Below, piece after piece: positions 9,406 through 19,901 of a stretch of DNA of 64,000 nt (its first letter is position 1; every line of letters begins with the position of its first letter). The notes below the pieces were generated by a model. The model saw only the letters and a program-made list of their open reading frames with translations, did not search any database and was not told where the DNA came from. The DNA lies in assembly GCA_947625655.1 (NCBI GenBank), contig CANQPD010000006.1, positions 1 through 64,000 on the forward strand. Direction: 5' to 3'. Both the position numbers and the translations under genes were made by a program. Origin of the DNA: an uncultured Dysosmobacter sp. (lineage in GTDB: Bacteria > Bacillota > Clostridia > Oscillospirales > Oscillospiraceae).

Positions 9406-10938
9406 ATGACCCTTCTGCGCGAAAGTTATCTGTATCGTCTGTGGCTGTCCCTGCTGTCGGTATATGACGGCAGCACGGTCCATCACGTTCTGGCCGCCGC
9501 CGGCGGCTGGTGCAGCCGCCAGATCGACGGCAGCCGCGTCCTGCGGCCATTGTGCCGGGAGGGGGCGGTGGCCCGCGCCTGGCCGGACAGCGCCCTGTGC
9601 CGGGGGCTGACCTGGCTGGTGAACCTGCCGGGACGGCTGCTGCATTGGCTGTATCAGGCCTTCCGGCTGACCTTTGAGGACAGCGTCTTCGCCCGCCTGG
9701 CCTTCGCCATGGGGGAGGAGACCGCCATCGCCCAGTCCTGGCTGATCATACTGCTGTGGAGCATCCCCTTTACCTATTGGAACAACGCGTACAGCCTGAT
9801 GGGCTTCGCGCTGCTCCTGGTGCTGTTCCACGCCGGGGCCATGCACCGCGGCGCCTTCCGCCTGGATCTGGCGAACATCGGCTTTTATCCCCTGGTGCTG
9901 TTCGGAGCCATGTTTCTGGCGGTGTTTTTCTCCTATGCGCCGTCGCTGTCCCTGCGGTTTTTGTTTTATCACATCTCCGCCGCCCTCTGTGTGCTGGTGA
10001 CGGTCAGCGCCGTCCGCTGCGGGGAGGATCTGAAGCGTCTGGCCGCCGGCGGAGCCGTCTGCGTGGCGGTGTCCGGCGCCTACGGCATCATCCAGCGCAT
10101 CCAGGGCGTGGAGGTCAGCTCCTCCACCGTGGATCTGAAGGTAAACGCCGGCATGCCGGGCCGGGTGGTGTCTATCTTTGACAACGCCAACACCTTTGCC
10201 GAGGTGCTCATCATGCTGCTGCCCCTGGTGCTGGCGCTGATCCTCTGCTCGAAGCGCCTGGTCAGCAAGCTGCTGGCCTGCGGCGTGTTCGCGGTGGGCA
10301 TGGCGGCCCTGGGCATGACCTATTCCCGGGCCAGCTGGATCGGCGGCGCCTGCGCCATGGCGGTGCTGGTCTTCTTGTGGAAGCCCAGGCTGATCCCGGC
10401 GTTTTTCCTGCTGTGCTGCCTGGCGGTGCCCTTCCTGCCGGCGACGATCTGGAACCGGATTTTGACCATCGCCAACCCGTCGGACTCCTCCACCGCCAGC
10501 CGCATCCCGCTGCTCCAGGCGGCGCTGGAGGTCGTCCGCAGCCGCCCTGTCCGGGGCGCGGGCCTGGGGACCGCCGCGCCTCAGGCGTACATTGCCGACT
10601 GGAACCTCTACCACGCGGATTTCCCCTATGTCCACTCCCACAATTTCTACCTGGAGCTGTGGGTGGAGGCGGGCCTGCTGGGGGCCGTTGGATTTGTGGC
10701 GTCCATGCTGTGGAACATCAAGCGGGCGGCCCATGTTGTCCGCCACTGCCCGGATTCCGCTGTCCGGACCATTACCTGCGCCGCGGCGGCGGCCCTGTGC
10801 GGCACCATGGTCTGCGGCCTGGCGGATTATCTGTGGAATTATCCGCGGGTGATGTGCATTTTCTGGTTTGTTTTCGCCATGGCCCTGGCCGGCGTCAAGC
10901 TGTGCCTGGCGGAGGGCCCGGCTCCGAAAAGAAGCTGA
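9406..10938 (+). CDS. O-antigen ligase/Wzy-like polytopic membrane protein
   Basis: Many TM segments; SRASWIGGACAMAVLVF, GLGTAAPQAYIADWNLYHADFPYVHSHNFYLELWVEAGLLG. Confidence 0.85.
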   Translation: MTLLRESYLYRLWLSLLSVYDGSTVHHVLAAAGGWCSRQIDGSRVLRPLCREGAVARAWPDSALCRGLTWLVNLPGRLLHWLYQAFRLTFEDSVFARLAFAMGEETAIAQSWLIILLWSIPFTYWNNAYSLMGFALLLVLFHAGAMHRGAFRLDLANIGFYPLVLFGAMFLAVFFSYAPSLSLRFLFYHISAALCVLVTVSAVRCGEDLKRLAAGGAVCVAVSGAYGIIQRIQGVEVSSSTVDLKVNAGMPGRVVSIFDNANTFAEVLIMLLPLVLALILCSKRLVSKLLACGVFAVGMAALGMTYSRASWIGGACAMAVLVFLWKPRLIPAFFLLCCLAVPFLPATIWNRILTIANPSDSSTASRIPLLQAALEVVRSRPVRGAGLGTAAPQAYIADWNLYHADFPYVHSHNFYLELWVEAGLLGAVGFVASMLWNIKRAAHVVRHCPDSAVRTITCAAAAALCGTMVCGLADYLWNYPRVMCIFWFVFAMALAGVKLCLAEGPAPKRS

Positions 10939-11033
10939 GAAACACAGGACCGATTCAACTGCGGAAGACTCTGCGTTTCCGTCCCAGCGGCCCTGCCGGG
11001 ATATAGCCTGCTTTTGTTATACTTTTGACCGTG

Positions 11034-11102
11034 AAGGATACGGCCTCTTTCGGCGTGCTCTGTGTGACAGCGCGGCCGCATAAGGCCTTATCCTTCTTTT
11101 TT
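11034..11102 (+). terminator. Putative terminator
   Basis: aaggatacggcc ... ggccttatcctt followed by cttttttt-like T-run. Confidence 0.6.
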
Positions 11103-11353
11103 ATGCGCCTGCCCGGCGCCTGTAGGAATCCGATAAACTAAAAATCGCTTAAATTTACCATTTTCTTGCTATTCCCGCGTGGATGTGCTACTATCATTGA
11201 CAGCACTGCCATGTGTTGGGACAGGCCTTAGCAGTATAGCCGCAGCCGCCCGAATGCTCTGCCAGGCGGCAGAGCGTTTTCGCATATCAGTATGGAGGGC
11301 CGTTTTATGGCTGCCGGATATAAAGGCTCCGGAAGCTGCGCATCGGCAGGGAT

Positions 11354-11476
11354 ATGAAGAGCAGTGAATGGGGAACGCATCGGGCCAGGCAACTGGAAAC
11401 AGATTGCCGATCATGCGGTTATGCATACCTGAAATGTGTTGAACCTGATTGCGGCAGCGGATACTTTTACGTTTAG
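11354..11476 (+). CDS. Candidate 40-aa zinc-ribbon-like small protein
   Basis: ATG AAG AGC ... TAG open frame: MKSSEWGTHRARQLETDCRSCGYAYLKCVEPDCGSGYFYV; ends 10 nt before the helicase ATG. Confidence 0.3.
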   Translation: MKSSEWGTHRARQLETDCRSCGYAYLKCVEPDCGSGYFYV

Positions 11477-11486
11477 GGGGGCTTTG

Positions 11487-14400
11487 ATGGAAAGATCGAT
11501 CGCGTTCATTGACAGCGAAATTGGTGTCGATGATAAGAAAATACATGATCTGGGTGCCGTTCGCAATGACCGGGCCTCATTCCACAGCGCCTCTGTTTGG
11601 GAATTTTCAGAGTTTATTGCCGATGTGGAATTCCTCTGCGGCCATAATATCATCCACCATGATATGGCATATATAAGGCCGCATTTGGCAGATGGCTTTT
11701 CGGCAAAATGCATTGATACCCTTTACCTCTCCCCCTTGCTGTTCCCAAAGCGCCCCTATCACGCACTTTTAAAGGACGATAAACTTCAGGTGGATGAGCT
11801 GAATAATCCACTGAATGACGCCCGGAAAGCGGAGAAGCTGTTCTACGACGAGGTAAATGCTTTTTACAGCCTGTCTTCTGCGAAAAGGCGGATATATTGC
11901 TGTCTGCTCTACCAGTTTGAAGAGTTCCGGGGCTTTTTCAACTATGTAAATTTTGCGCCGCATCGTTTCAATGCAGAAGAACTGATCATAAGCGAATTTT
12001 ATGGAAAAATCTGCGCGAACGCCAATTTGGCGGTACTGATCAAACATTATCCGGTTGAACTTGCCTATGCCCTTGCGCTGATTTCCAGCAGGGATTATCG
12101 TTCTGTCACTCCCCGCTGGCTCCTGAAGAACTATCCTAAAATTGAGAACGTCATCAAGTATTTATGCAGCACCCCCTGTAAGGAGGGCTGCGAGTACTGC
12201 TCCTCCGTTTTGGACATTCACAAGGGCCTGAAACGAATTTTCGGATATGACAGTTTTCGCACCTATAATGGCGAGCCCCTGCAGGAGCGTGCGGCACAGG
12301 CGGCAGTAGACGGAAAATCGCTGCTGGCCGTCTTTCCAACAGGCGGCGGCAAGTCCATTACATTTCAGCTTCCTGCACTCATGGCGGGAAACGCGGTTCA
12401 TGGCCTGACAGTGGTCATTTCGCCGCTGCAGTCACTTATGAAAGATCAGGTTGACAACCTGAATGCTCTGGGCATTGTCGATGCTGTCACTGTAAACGGC
12501 CTGCTTAGCCCAATAGAAAGAGCGGATGCCTATGAGCGCGTGGCGAACGGCTTGGCAACGATACTTTATATCTCGCCGGAACAGCTTCGGTCAAAGACGA
12601 TTGAAAAAATGCTGCTGTCCCGCAGCATCGTTCGTTTTGTCATTGATGAGGCACATTGCTTTTCCGCGTGGGGACAGGATTTTCGCGTTGATTATCTTTA
12701 TATCGGTGACTTTATCCGCGAACTGCAGAAACAGAAGGGGGATAAGAGGCCGATCCCTGTGTCGTGCTTTACTGCCACGGCCAAGCAAAAGGTCATCAGT
12801 GATATCTGCGATTATTTTAAGCGCAAACTGGACCTGGACCTTGAACTGTTTGCGTCCGCGGCAACACGCGGGAACCTCCACTATGCTGTGCTGTTTAAGG
12901 AAACGGAGGAGGAAAAATACACAGCGCTTCGCGCTTTGATCGAGCAGAAAGACTGCCCGACGATCGTCTATGTCTCCCGCACAAAACGGACGAGAGAACT
13001 GGCCGATAAGTTGAACAGCGACGGGTTCCCCGCAAGACCGTTTAACGGAAAAATGGACCCCAATGAGAAAATTGAAAATCAGGAAGCATTTATGCGGAAC
13101 GAGGTCAAAGTAATCGTCGCAACCTCGGCTTTTGGCATGGGCGTAGATAAAAAAGACGTCCGGTTAGTGGTTCATTACGACATTTCGGACTCGCTTGAAA
13201 ACTATGTGCAGGAAGCCGGACGTGCCGGACGCGATCCGGCGTTGGAGGCGGATTGTTATGTCCTTTTCAATGACAATGATTTGGATAAGCATTTCATTCT
13301 GCTCAACCAGACGAAACTGAGCATCAGCGAAATTCAGCAGGTCTGGAAAGCAATCAAGGATTTGACGAAGCTCCGCCCCAATATAGCCTGCTCTCCCCTG
13401 GAGATTGCCCGCCAGGCTGGCTGGGATGACTCTGTCACTGATATTGAAACGCGGGTGAAGACCGCGGTTGCCGCATTGGAAAATGCCGGTTATATCAAGC
13501 GCGGGCGCAATGTTCCCCGCATTTTTGCCACCAGCATCCTTGTGCGAAATATGCAGGAAGCCAGCTTTAAAATCGATCAGTCGCGGCATTTTACTGACCA
13601 GCAGCGGCAGGATGCGAAACGCATTATGAAATCCCTGATTTCAAGCCGAAGCATTGCGAATGCCGGAAATGATGATGCTGAATCTCGCGTAGATTACCTT
13701 GCGGATATTCTGGGGATCCGGAAGTCCGATGTTATAACCGCAATCAATTTGATGCGTCAGGACGGCCTGCTGGCAGATTCTCAGGATATGTCGGCCTATA
13801 TTCTCAAGGCCGACACGCAGAACAAGTCCCTTCAAATTCTGGATCGTTTTGCCAAGCTGGAGGATTTTATTTTTGAGAAACTTCCGTCGGATGGATGCAT
13901 CATTGATTATAAAGAGTGGAACGAGGCGGCACTTGCCGCGGGAATCACAAGCTCCAGCGTTAAAAATCTTAAGACCCTGCTGCACTACCTGACGATTAAA
14001 AATGATATCCGCAAAGTGGAGGATGCGGAAAGCCACACGGCGATGATTCAGCCCACAATGTCCTGTGACCTTTTGACAGCCAAATTCAAGCGCAGAATGG
14101 ATGTTTGCCGTTTCATCGTAGGCGAGCTCTATGAACGCGCTGAGCAAAGAACGGATGAACGTACAGACGAAACGCCGGTGCTCTTCTCTCTCGTAGGACT
14201 TTTCAATGCTTACAAGGAGACCCGGCGGCTTGACATGGATTATGCCGTTGTCACCCTGGATGATATATCTGACGCGCTTTTGTACCTCTCAAAAATTGGA
14301 GCGATGAAACTTGAAGGCGGATTTCTGGTATCCTACAACGCTATGCAAATCAAGCGCCTTGTTACGGACAACCGTATCAAGTACAAGGTGGACGATTATC

Positions 14401-16283
14401 GGATGCTGGACGAGTTTTATAAGCAAAAGATCCAACAGATCCACATTGTCGGAGAATATGCGAACCTGATGACGCAAAATTACTTTGCTGCGCTGCAATT
14501 TGTTCAGGACTATTTCCGGATGGATTTCAGGCGGTTTATTTCCAAGTATTTCAGAGGCGAGAGAATCAAAGAAATCGACCGCAATATCACGCCTCAAAAG
14601 TATCACCAGCTTTTCGGGGAGCTCTCGGATATTCAGTCCAAAATCATCAATGACAATGCGTCTAAATATATTGTTGTCGCCGCCGGCCCCGGCAGCGGCA
14701 AGACACGTGTGCTGGTACATAAGCTGGCTTCTCTGCTTTTGCTGGAGGATGTAAAACACGAGCAGCTCTTGATGCTTACATTCTCGCGGGCAGCGGCAAC
14801 CGAGTTCAAAAAGCGCTTGCTCGGGCTGATTGGAAACGCTGCCAATTTCGTTGAAATCAAAACATTCCATTCATATTGCTTTGATCTTCTTGGAAAGATC
14901 GGCAGTTTGGAAGGGGTTGAGGACGTTGTAAAAAACGCGGCCGAAATGATCCAAAACGGCGAAGTTGAACCCGGTAGAATTATGAAGAGCGTTCTGGTCA
15001 TCGATGAAGCGCAGGATATGGATGCCCATGAGTTTGCACTGGTGCAGGCGCTGATCCGGGCGAATGATGATATGCGTGTCATTGCAGTGGGTGACGACGA
15101 CCAGAACATCTATGAATTCCGCGGCTCCAATTCCAAGTACATGGCCGCATTGCTTAGCCGCTATGGCGCGGTAAAGTATGAGATGGATGAAAACTACCGC
15201 AGCAAGGCCGGCATTGTGTCTTTGAGCAACGCCTTTATTGCCGCCATGCAGAATCGTATGAAAACCGCTCCCATTCAGGCGGTTCAATCCGAAAGCGGCA
15301 CAGTTGAAATGACACATTATATTTCGGAAAATATGGAGGCAGGACTCGTCAACCAGGTGCTTCAGACAGACCGCGGCGAAACATCTTGTATCCTGACAAA
15401 CACGAATTATGAGGCGCTGCAAATAGTCGGCCTGCTCACCCGGAAAGGAAAACGGGCAAAGCTGATCCAATCCAATGATGGATTCAGCTTGTATAACCTT
15501 GCGGAAGTGCGCTTTTTCTTGAAGTATATTGATGAGCGGTTGAATTCTCCGGTAATTGATGATAGGCTTTGGAACCAGGCAAAAGAACGGCTGTCAACCG
15601 TGTATTCCGGCAGCAGCTGCCTGCCAAACTGCTTGAAAATGCTGGAGGAATTTGAAAAGGCAAATTCGACGAAGTTCCGCACAGACGTTGGTGAATTTAT
15701 CAGAGAATCCAACTATGATGACTTTTATGAGGATGATGGGGACACGATCAGCGTTTCCACAATTCACAGGGCGAAAGGGCGTGAATTTCACACAGTCTAT
15801 TTGTTCTTAAAGAATATAACTGTGCTGAATGATGAGACGCGCCGAAAGCTGTATGTAGCCCTGACGCGGGCGAAAGATTCCTTGTACATCCATTGCAACA
15901 CCAATTTATTTGACCACGATACTTTGGCCGGTATTGTTCAAAAAACGGATACATCCGCGTATCATGAACCTAATGAAATCCTGATGCAGCTCACCCATAA
16001 GGATGTTGTGCTGAACTTCTTCAAGGATAAAAAAGAAGTTATCTTGAATATGCGCAGCGGAGATGCCCTTGCAGTTTCCGGGATTTATCTGACCGCTGAG
16101 GTGAACGGCCGGACGATATCAGTTGCGAAATTTTCAAAAGCGTTTCAAGAAAAACTAGACCTGTTGGCATCACAGGGATATCAACCATATACGGCAGCGG
16201 TCAGTTATGTTGTTGCGTGGCAGGGAGAAAATGATGAGGAGGAATCCGCAGTCCTTCTCCCAATGCTGAGCTTGCGCAAATAA
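11487..16283 (+). CDS. Multidomain DEDD exonuclease - RecQ helicase - UvrD/Rep helicase fusion (~1598 aa)
   Basis: Exo: IAFIDSEIG...LCGHNIIHHDMAYI...NDARKAEKLF; RecQ: VFPTGGGKSITFQLPAL, FVIDEAHCFSAWGQDFR, SCFTATAK, SAFGMGVDKKDVRLVVHYDISDSLENYVQEAGRAGRD; UvrD: VVAAGPGSGKTRVLVHKL, VLVIDEAQDMD, AVGDDDQNIYEFRGSN, STIHRAKGREF, LYVALTRAKDSL; RBS aggggggctttg. Confidence 0.95.
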   Translation: MERSIAFIDSEIGVDDKKIHDLGAVRNDRASFHSASVWEFSEFIADVEFLCGHNIIHHDMAYIRPHLADGFSAKCIDTLYLSPLLFPKRPYHALLKDDKLQVDELNNPLNDARKAEKLFYDEVNAFYSLSSAKRRIYCCLLYQFEEFRGFFNYVNFAPHRFNAEELIISEFYGKICANANLAVLIKHYPVELAYALALISSRDYRSVTPRWLLKNYPKIENVIKYLCSTPCKEGCEYCSSVLDIHKGLKRIFGYDSFRTYNGEPLQERAAQAAVDGKSLLAVFPTGGGKSITFQLPALMAGNAVHGLTVVISPLQSLMKDQVDNLNALGIVDAVTVNGLLSPIERADAYERVANGLATILYISPEQLRSKTIEKMLLSRSIVRFVIDEAHCFSAWGQDFRVDYLYIGDFIRELQKQKGDKRPIPVSCFTATAKQKVISDICDYFKRKLDLDLELFASAATRGNLHYAVLFKETEEEKYTALRALIEQKDCPTIVYVSRTKRTRELADKLNSDGFPARPFNGKMDPNEKIENQEAFMRNEVKVIVATSAFGMGVDKKDVRLVVHYDISDSLENYVQEAGRAGRDPALEADCYVLFNDNDLDKHFILLNQTKLSISEIQQVWKAIKDLTKLRPNIACSPLEIARQAGWDDSVTDIETRVKTAVAALENAGYIKRGRNVPRIFATSILVRNMQEASFKIDQSRHFTDQQRQDAKRIMKSLISSRSIANAGNDDAESRVDYLADILGIRKSDVITAINLMRQDGLLADSQDMSAYILKADTQNKSLQILDRFAKLEDFIFEKLPSDGCIIDYKEWNEAALAAGITSSSVKNLKTLLHYLTIKNDIRKVEDAESHTAMIQPTMSCDLLTAKFKRRMDVCRFIVGELYERAEQRTDERTDETPVLFSLVGLFNAYKETRRLDMDYAVVTLDDISDALLYLSKIGAMKLEGGFLVSYNAMQIKRLVTDNRIKYKVDDYRMLDEFYKQKIQQIHIVGEYANLMTQNYFAALQFVQDYFRMDFRRFISKYFRGERIKEIDRNITPQKYHQLFGELSDIQSKIINDNASKYIVVAAGPGSGKTRVLVHKLASLLLLEDVKHEQLLMLTFSRAAATEFKKRLLGLIGNAANFVEIKTFHSYCFDLLGKIGSLEGVEDVVKNAAEMIQNGEVEPGRIMKSVLVIDEAQDMDAHEFALVQALIRANDDMRVIAVGDDDQNIYEFRGSNSKYMAALLSRYGAVKYEMDENYRSKAGIVSLSNAFIAAMQNRMKTAPIQAVQSESGTVEMTHYISENMEAGLVNQVLQTDRGETSCILTNTNYEALQIVGLLTRKGKRAKLIQSNDGFSLYNLAEVRFFLKYIDERLNSPVIDDRLWNQAKERLSTVYSGSSCLPNCLKMLEEFEKANSTKFRTDVGEFIRESNYDDFYEDDGDTISVSTIHRAKGREFHTVYLFLKNITVLNDETRRKLYVALTRAKDSLYIHCNTNLFDHDTLAGIVQKTDTSAYHEPNEILMQLTHKDVVLNFFKDKKEVILNMRSGDALAVSGIYLTAEVNGRTISVAKFSKAFQEKLDLLASQGYQPYTAAVSYVVAWQGENDEEESAVLLPMLSLRK

Positions 16284-16471
16284 TTCGCGCCAGGATGGAG
16301 AAAAGACGAATAGATTCCCCCAAGGGCGGCTGCACAGATCAAGAAGCCGAGCGGAATGTTTCTGCCGGTCCTTTCAAGCGTTTTGCGGATATGCGAATGC
16401 TGCGGCACACAAAACGCCGGGCATTGTTCAGGCAGCTGAATACGCGGTCAAATAGAACCGATCCGGTTGAA

Positions 16472-16510
16472 AAGCGGAGTGGCGCCGCTCTCGCTGCGCC
16501 ACTCCGCTTA
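16472..16510 (+). terminator. Strong hairpin (putative terminator)
   Basis: aagcggagtggcgc cgctctcgct gcgccactccgctt. Confidence 0.7.
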
Positions 16511-16591
16511 AAACTTCATGGTTTCCTGCCAGGGGCCTTTTTGTGCTGTCTGCATCATCTGGGGCAGTTCAGCGCAAAACAGGGATGTTTT

Positions 16592-17848
16592 TTATTTCCG
16601 CGCCTCGTAAATGGGGAACTGGCGGCACAGGGCGTCTACCTCGGAGCGGACCTGATAGCGGCTGCCCTCAAAGTCCCGGGCCACCCGGCCCATCCAGGCG
16701 GCGATCTTCACCATCTCCGGCTCCCGGAAGCCCCGGGAGGTGACGGCGGGGGTGCCCACCCGGATGCCGCTGGTGACAAAGGGCTTTTCCGGGTCGTTGG
16801 GAATGGCGTTTTTGTTGACGGTGATCTGCACCGCGTCCAGACGGCGCTCAAACTCCTTGCCGGTGATGTGGAAGTTCCGCACGTCCACCAGACACAGGTG
16901 GTTGTCCGTGCCGCCGGACACCAGCCGGAAGCCCTGCTTGATGAGCTCCTCGGACAGCACCCTGGCATTTTTTACCACCTGTTCGCCATAGGCCTTGAAC
17001 GCCGGCGTCAGCGCCTCGCCCAGGCACACGGCCTTGGCGGCGATGATATGCTCCAGCGGGCCGCCCTGGGTGCCGGGGAAGACGGCGGAATTGACCTTTT
17101 TATAGATCTCCTCATCATTGCAGAGGATCATGCCGCCCCGGGGGCCCCGGAGGGTCTTGTGGGTGGTGGTGGTCACCACATCGGCGTAGGGAATGGGGGA
17201 GTCGTGGACCCCGGCGGCCACCAGGCCCGCGATATGGGCCATGTCCACCATCAGGTATGCGCCCACATCGTCGGCGATCTCCCGGAATCTGGCGAAGTCC
17301 AGGCGGCGGGGATAGGCGCTGGCGCCCGCCAGGATCAGCTTGGGCCTGCACGCCCTGGCAGTCTCCAGCACCTTGTCATAGTCGATGACCTCGGTATCAT
17401 CTTCCACGCCATAGGACACGATATTGAAATATTTGCCCGATATATTCACCGGACTGCCGTGGGACAGGTGGCCGCCGTGGGCAAGGCTCATGCTCAGCAC
17501 TGTGTCGCCGGGCTGGAGCAGGGCCACAAAGGCCGCCAGATTGGCGTTGGCGCCGGAGTGGGGCTGGACGTTGGCGTATTTGCAGCCGAAGAGCTGGCAG
17601 GCCCGCTGGCGGGCGATCTCCTCGGTGACGTCCACGGCATAGCAGCCGCCGTAGTACCGCTTGCCGGGATAGCCCTCGGCGTATTTGTTGGTCAGGCAGG
17701 TCCCCATGGTCAGCATGACGGCCTCACTGACGATGTTTTCGGACGCGATCAGTTCAATGTTGCGGCCCTCGCGCTGAAATTCCTCCCGGATGGAAGCGCC
17801 CACCTCCGGGTCGTATTGTGCGATGAAATCCATAGCCTGCTGGATCAT
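16592..17848 (-). CDS. glyA: Serine hydroxymethyltransferase
   Basis: [63 protein letters not shown]. Confidence 0.98.
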   Translation of the reverse strand: MIQQAMDFIAQYDPEVGASIREEFQREGRNIELIASENIVSEAVMLTMGTCLTNKYAEGYPGKRYYGGCYAVDVTEEIARQRACQLFGCKYANVQPHSGANANLAAFVALLQPGDTVLSMSLAHGGHLSHGSPVNISGKYFNIVSYGVEDDTEVIDYDKVLETARACRPKLILAGASAYPRRLDFARFREIADDVGAYLMVDMAHIAGLVAAGVHDSPIPYADVVTTTTHKTLRGPRGGMILCNDEEIYKKVNSAVFPGTQGGPLEHIIAAKAVCLGEALTPAFKAYGEQVVKNARVLSEELIKQGFRLVSGGTDNHLCLVDVRNFHITGKEFERRLDAVQITVNKNAIPNDPEKPFVTSGIRVGTPAVTSRGFREPEMVKIAAWMGRVARDFEGSRYQVRSEVDALCRQFPIYEARK

Positions 17849-17974
17849 GGGCAGGGTCTCCTTTCGTGGACAGAAATGTGAATGGTTCTATTGTATACAA
17901 AACAGCTGGATCTGACAAGGGACAGGATCGCCGAAATCCTGTTGGCAGATCATGCGGCTTTTTGTGGGCTGCTG

Positions 17975-18562
17975 TTATCCCAGCCGGGCAGGGGTGCCGT
18001 CCTCATAGAGGCCCCGCTCCGTCAGTACCCAGGGCACCGGGTAGTCGTGGGGCTCCAGGGGAATCTCCTCCCGGATGAGCTTTTCCCGGCACAGCAGCAC
18101 GCTGCCGCCCCGGTAGTGGGCCAGGAAGCGGTCGTAATAGCCGCCGCCCTTTCCCAGCCGGCGGCCGGAATGGTCACAGGTGAGGCAGGGCAGGACGGCA
18201 AAGTCCACGTCGTCTGTGTGGACGGCGGGCGCATCGCCGGGAGGTTCCAGGATGCCGTAAGCGCCGGGGGACAGCTCCTCCAGGGCCGTGACCCGCCGCG
18301 GCTCCATGACGCCGGGAGCCGTGCACAGGGGGACGCAGAGGGCCTTTCCGGCGGCCAGGGCGTCTTTCAGAATGGGAAGGGTATCGATCTCCCCCGCCGT
18401 GCCCACGAAGCAGAACACCGTCCCGGCGGCCTGATACTCCGGCATCGCCAGCAGATGGGCGGCGATGGCCCGGGAAGAATCCGCCTTGTAGCGGGCGGAG
18501 AGCCGCGCCTCCAATGCGCGGACGGTGCGGCGGAGCTGCTGTTTTTCTGCTTGCTTGTTCAT
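17975..18562 (-). CDS. 5-formyltetrahydrofolate cyclo-ligase family protein
   Basis: LRRTVRALEARLS...; DFAVLPCLTCDHSGRRLGKGGGYYDRFLAHY. Confidence 0.93.
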   Translation of the reverse strand: MNKQAEKQQLRRTVRALEARLSARYKADSSRAIAAHLLAMPEYQAAGTVFCFVGTAGEIDTLPILKDALAAGKALCVPLCTAPGVMEPRRVTALEELSPGAYGILEPPGDAPAVHTDDVDFAVLPCLTCDHSGRRLGKGGGYYDRFLAHYRGGSVLLCREKLIREEIPLEPHDYPVPWVLTERGLYEDGTPARLG

Positions 18563-19773
18563 GGCAGGGGATCCTCCTTTTTCTCCGGCTGGGCGGCGCC
18601 AAACACGATGGAACGGCCGCCGTATTTGCCCCGGATGCGGTCCATGGCGGCCTCCAGCTTTTCCTGCTTTTCCTTTTTCGGCGCGGCGGAGGCGGTGAAC
18701 AGGTCCACCTGCTCGTAGGCGTCTCCCTCCTGCACCAGGTGGATGGCGGTGACGGTCAGCGCCCGGATGGGGGCGGGGGGTGTCCACAGCGCGTCCACCA
18801 GCTCCATGGCGGCGTCCGTCAGATCCCGGATGAGGTGGGTGGGGGCGGAGAGCTGGCGCTGGCGGGAGCGGTCCCGGAACTGGGGGTCCCGCACCGTCAC
18901 CTGGATGCCGCCGGCGTACAAGCCCTCCTGCCGCAGCCGGGTGGCCACAGAGTCCGCCAGCACGGCGACGCCGGATTGGACCTGGCTCCGGGTGGTGAGG
19001 TTTTGGGGAAAGGTCGTGCCGTTGCCCACGGACTTCACCGGCTCCGCCTCGTACCGGGAGCGCACGGGATCTTTGTCCAGGCCGTTGGCATACTCATAAA
19101 GCTGGGTGCCCATCTTGCCCATAAGGCTCTCCAGCATATCGGTCCTGCAGGCGGCCAGCTGTCCGATGGTCTCCACGCCGTACTGCCGCAGCAGCTTCCG
19201 GGCGGCGCCGCCCACGTACAGCAGATCCCCCACCGGCAGGGGCCACACGATCTCCCGCCAGTTTTCCCGGGAAATGACCGTGGTGGCGTCGGGCTTTTTA
19301 TAGTCGCTGCCCAGCTTGGCGAAGACCTTGTTGAAGCTGACGCCCACGGAGAGGGTCAGCCCCAGCTCCCGGCGCAGGCGCTCCCGCAGGGCGTCCGCCA
19401 GAAGCCGGGCGTCTCCGCCGAAGAGATGGAGGGTGTGGGTCACGTCCAGCCAGCTCTCGTCGATGCCGAAGGGCTCCACCAGATCGGTGTACTGGTCGTA
19501 AATGGCGTTGACCCGTTTGGAGTATTCCCGGTACAGCTCATGGTGGGGCGGCAGCAGCACCAGGTCCGGGCACTTCTTTTTGGCCTGCCAGATGGTCTCC
19601 GCCGTCTGGACGCCGAAGCGCTTGGCGGGCTCGTTCTTGGCCAGGATGATGCCGTGGCGGGAGGAGGGATCGCCGCAGACGGCCATGGGGAAGTCCCGCA
19701 GATCCGGGCGGCTCAACAGCTCCACCGAGGCGTAAAAGCAGTTCAGGTCACAGTGCAGGATCACGCGGTCCAT
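18559..19773 (-). CDS. dinB: DNA polymerase IV (Y-family)
   Basis: MDRVILHCDLNCFYASVELL; GIDESWLDVTHTLHLFG; LTLSVGVSFNKVFAKLGSDYKKPD. Confidence 0.97.
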   Translation of the reverse strand: MDRVILHCDLNCFYASVELLSRPDLRDFPMAVCGDPSSRHGIILAKNEPAKRFGVQTAETIWQAKKKCPDLVLLPPHHELYREYSKRVNAIYDQYTDLVEPFGIDESWLDVTHTLHLFGGDARLLADALRERLRRELGLTLSVGVSFNKVFAKLGSDYKKPDATTVISRENWREIVWPLPVGDLLYVGGAARKLLRQYGVETIGQLAACRTDMLESLMGKMGTQLYEYANGLDKDPVRSRYEAEPVKSVGNGTTFPQNLTTRSQVQSGVAVLADSVATRLRQEGLYAGGIQVTVRDPQFRDRSRQRQLSAPTHLIRDLTDAAMELVDALWTPPAPIRALTVTAIHLVQEGDAYEQVDLFTASAAPKKEKQEKLEAAMDRIRGKYGGRSIVFGAAQPEKKEDPLP

Positions 19774-19901
19774 GGACTCCCTCCTTTTCGGATGATTTGG
19801 CAGAGACTATCATAGCACATCTGTTCGCATTTGAAAAGAGAGAAAGCGGCGTGCCGGGATTTGGCGCGCCGCTTCTCTGAAAGTAAACCGGTATGAAGAA
19901 C

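Noticed and set aside
16205-16408. Minus-strand ORF with a hydrophobic stretch (IPLGFLICAAALGGIYSSFLHP)
   Set aside because: Overlaps the 3' end of the helicase gene, GTG start without clear RBS, no recognisable family; probably chance, although a gene remnant cannot be excluded.
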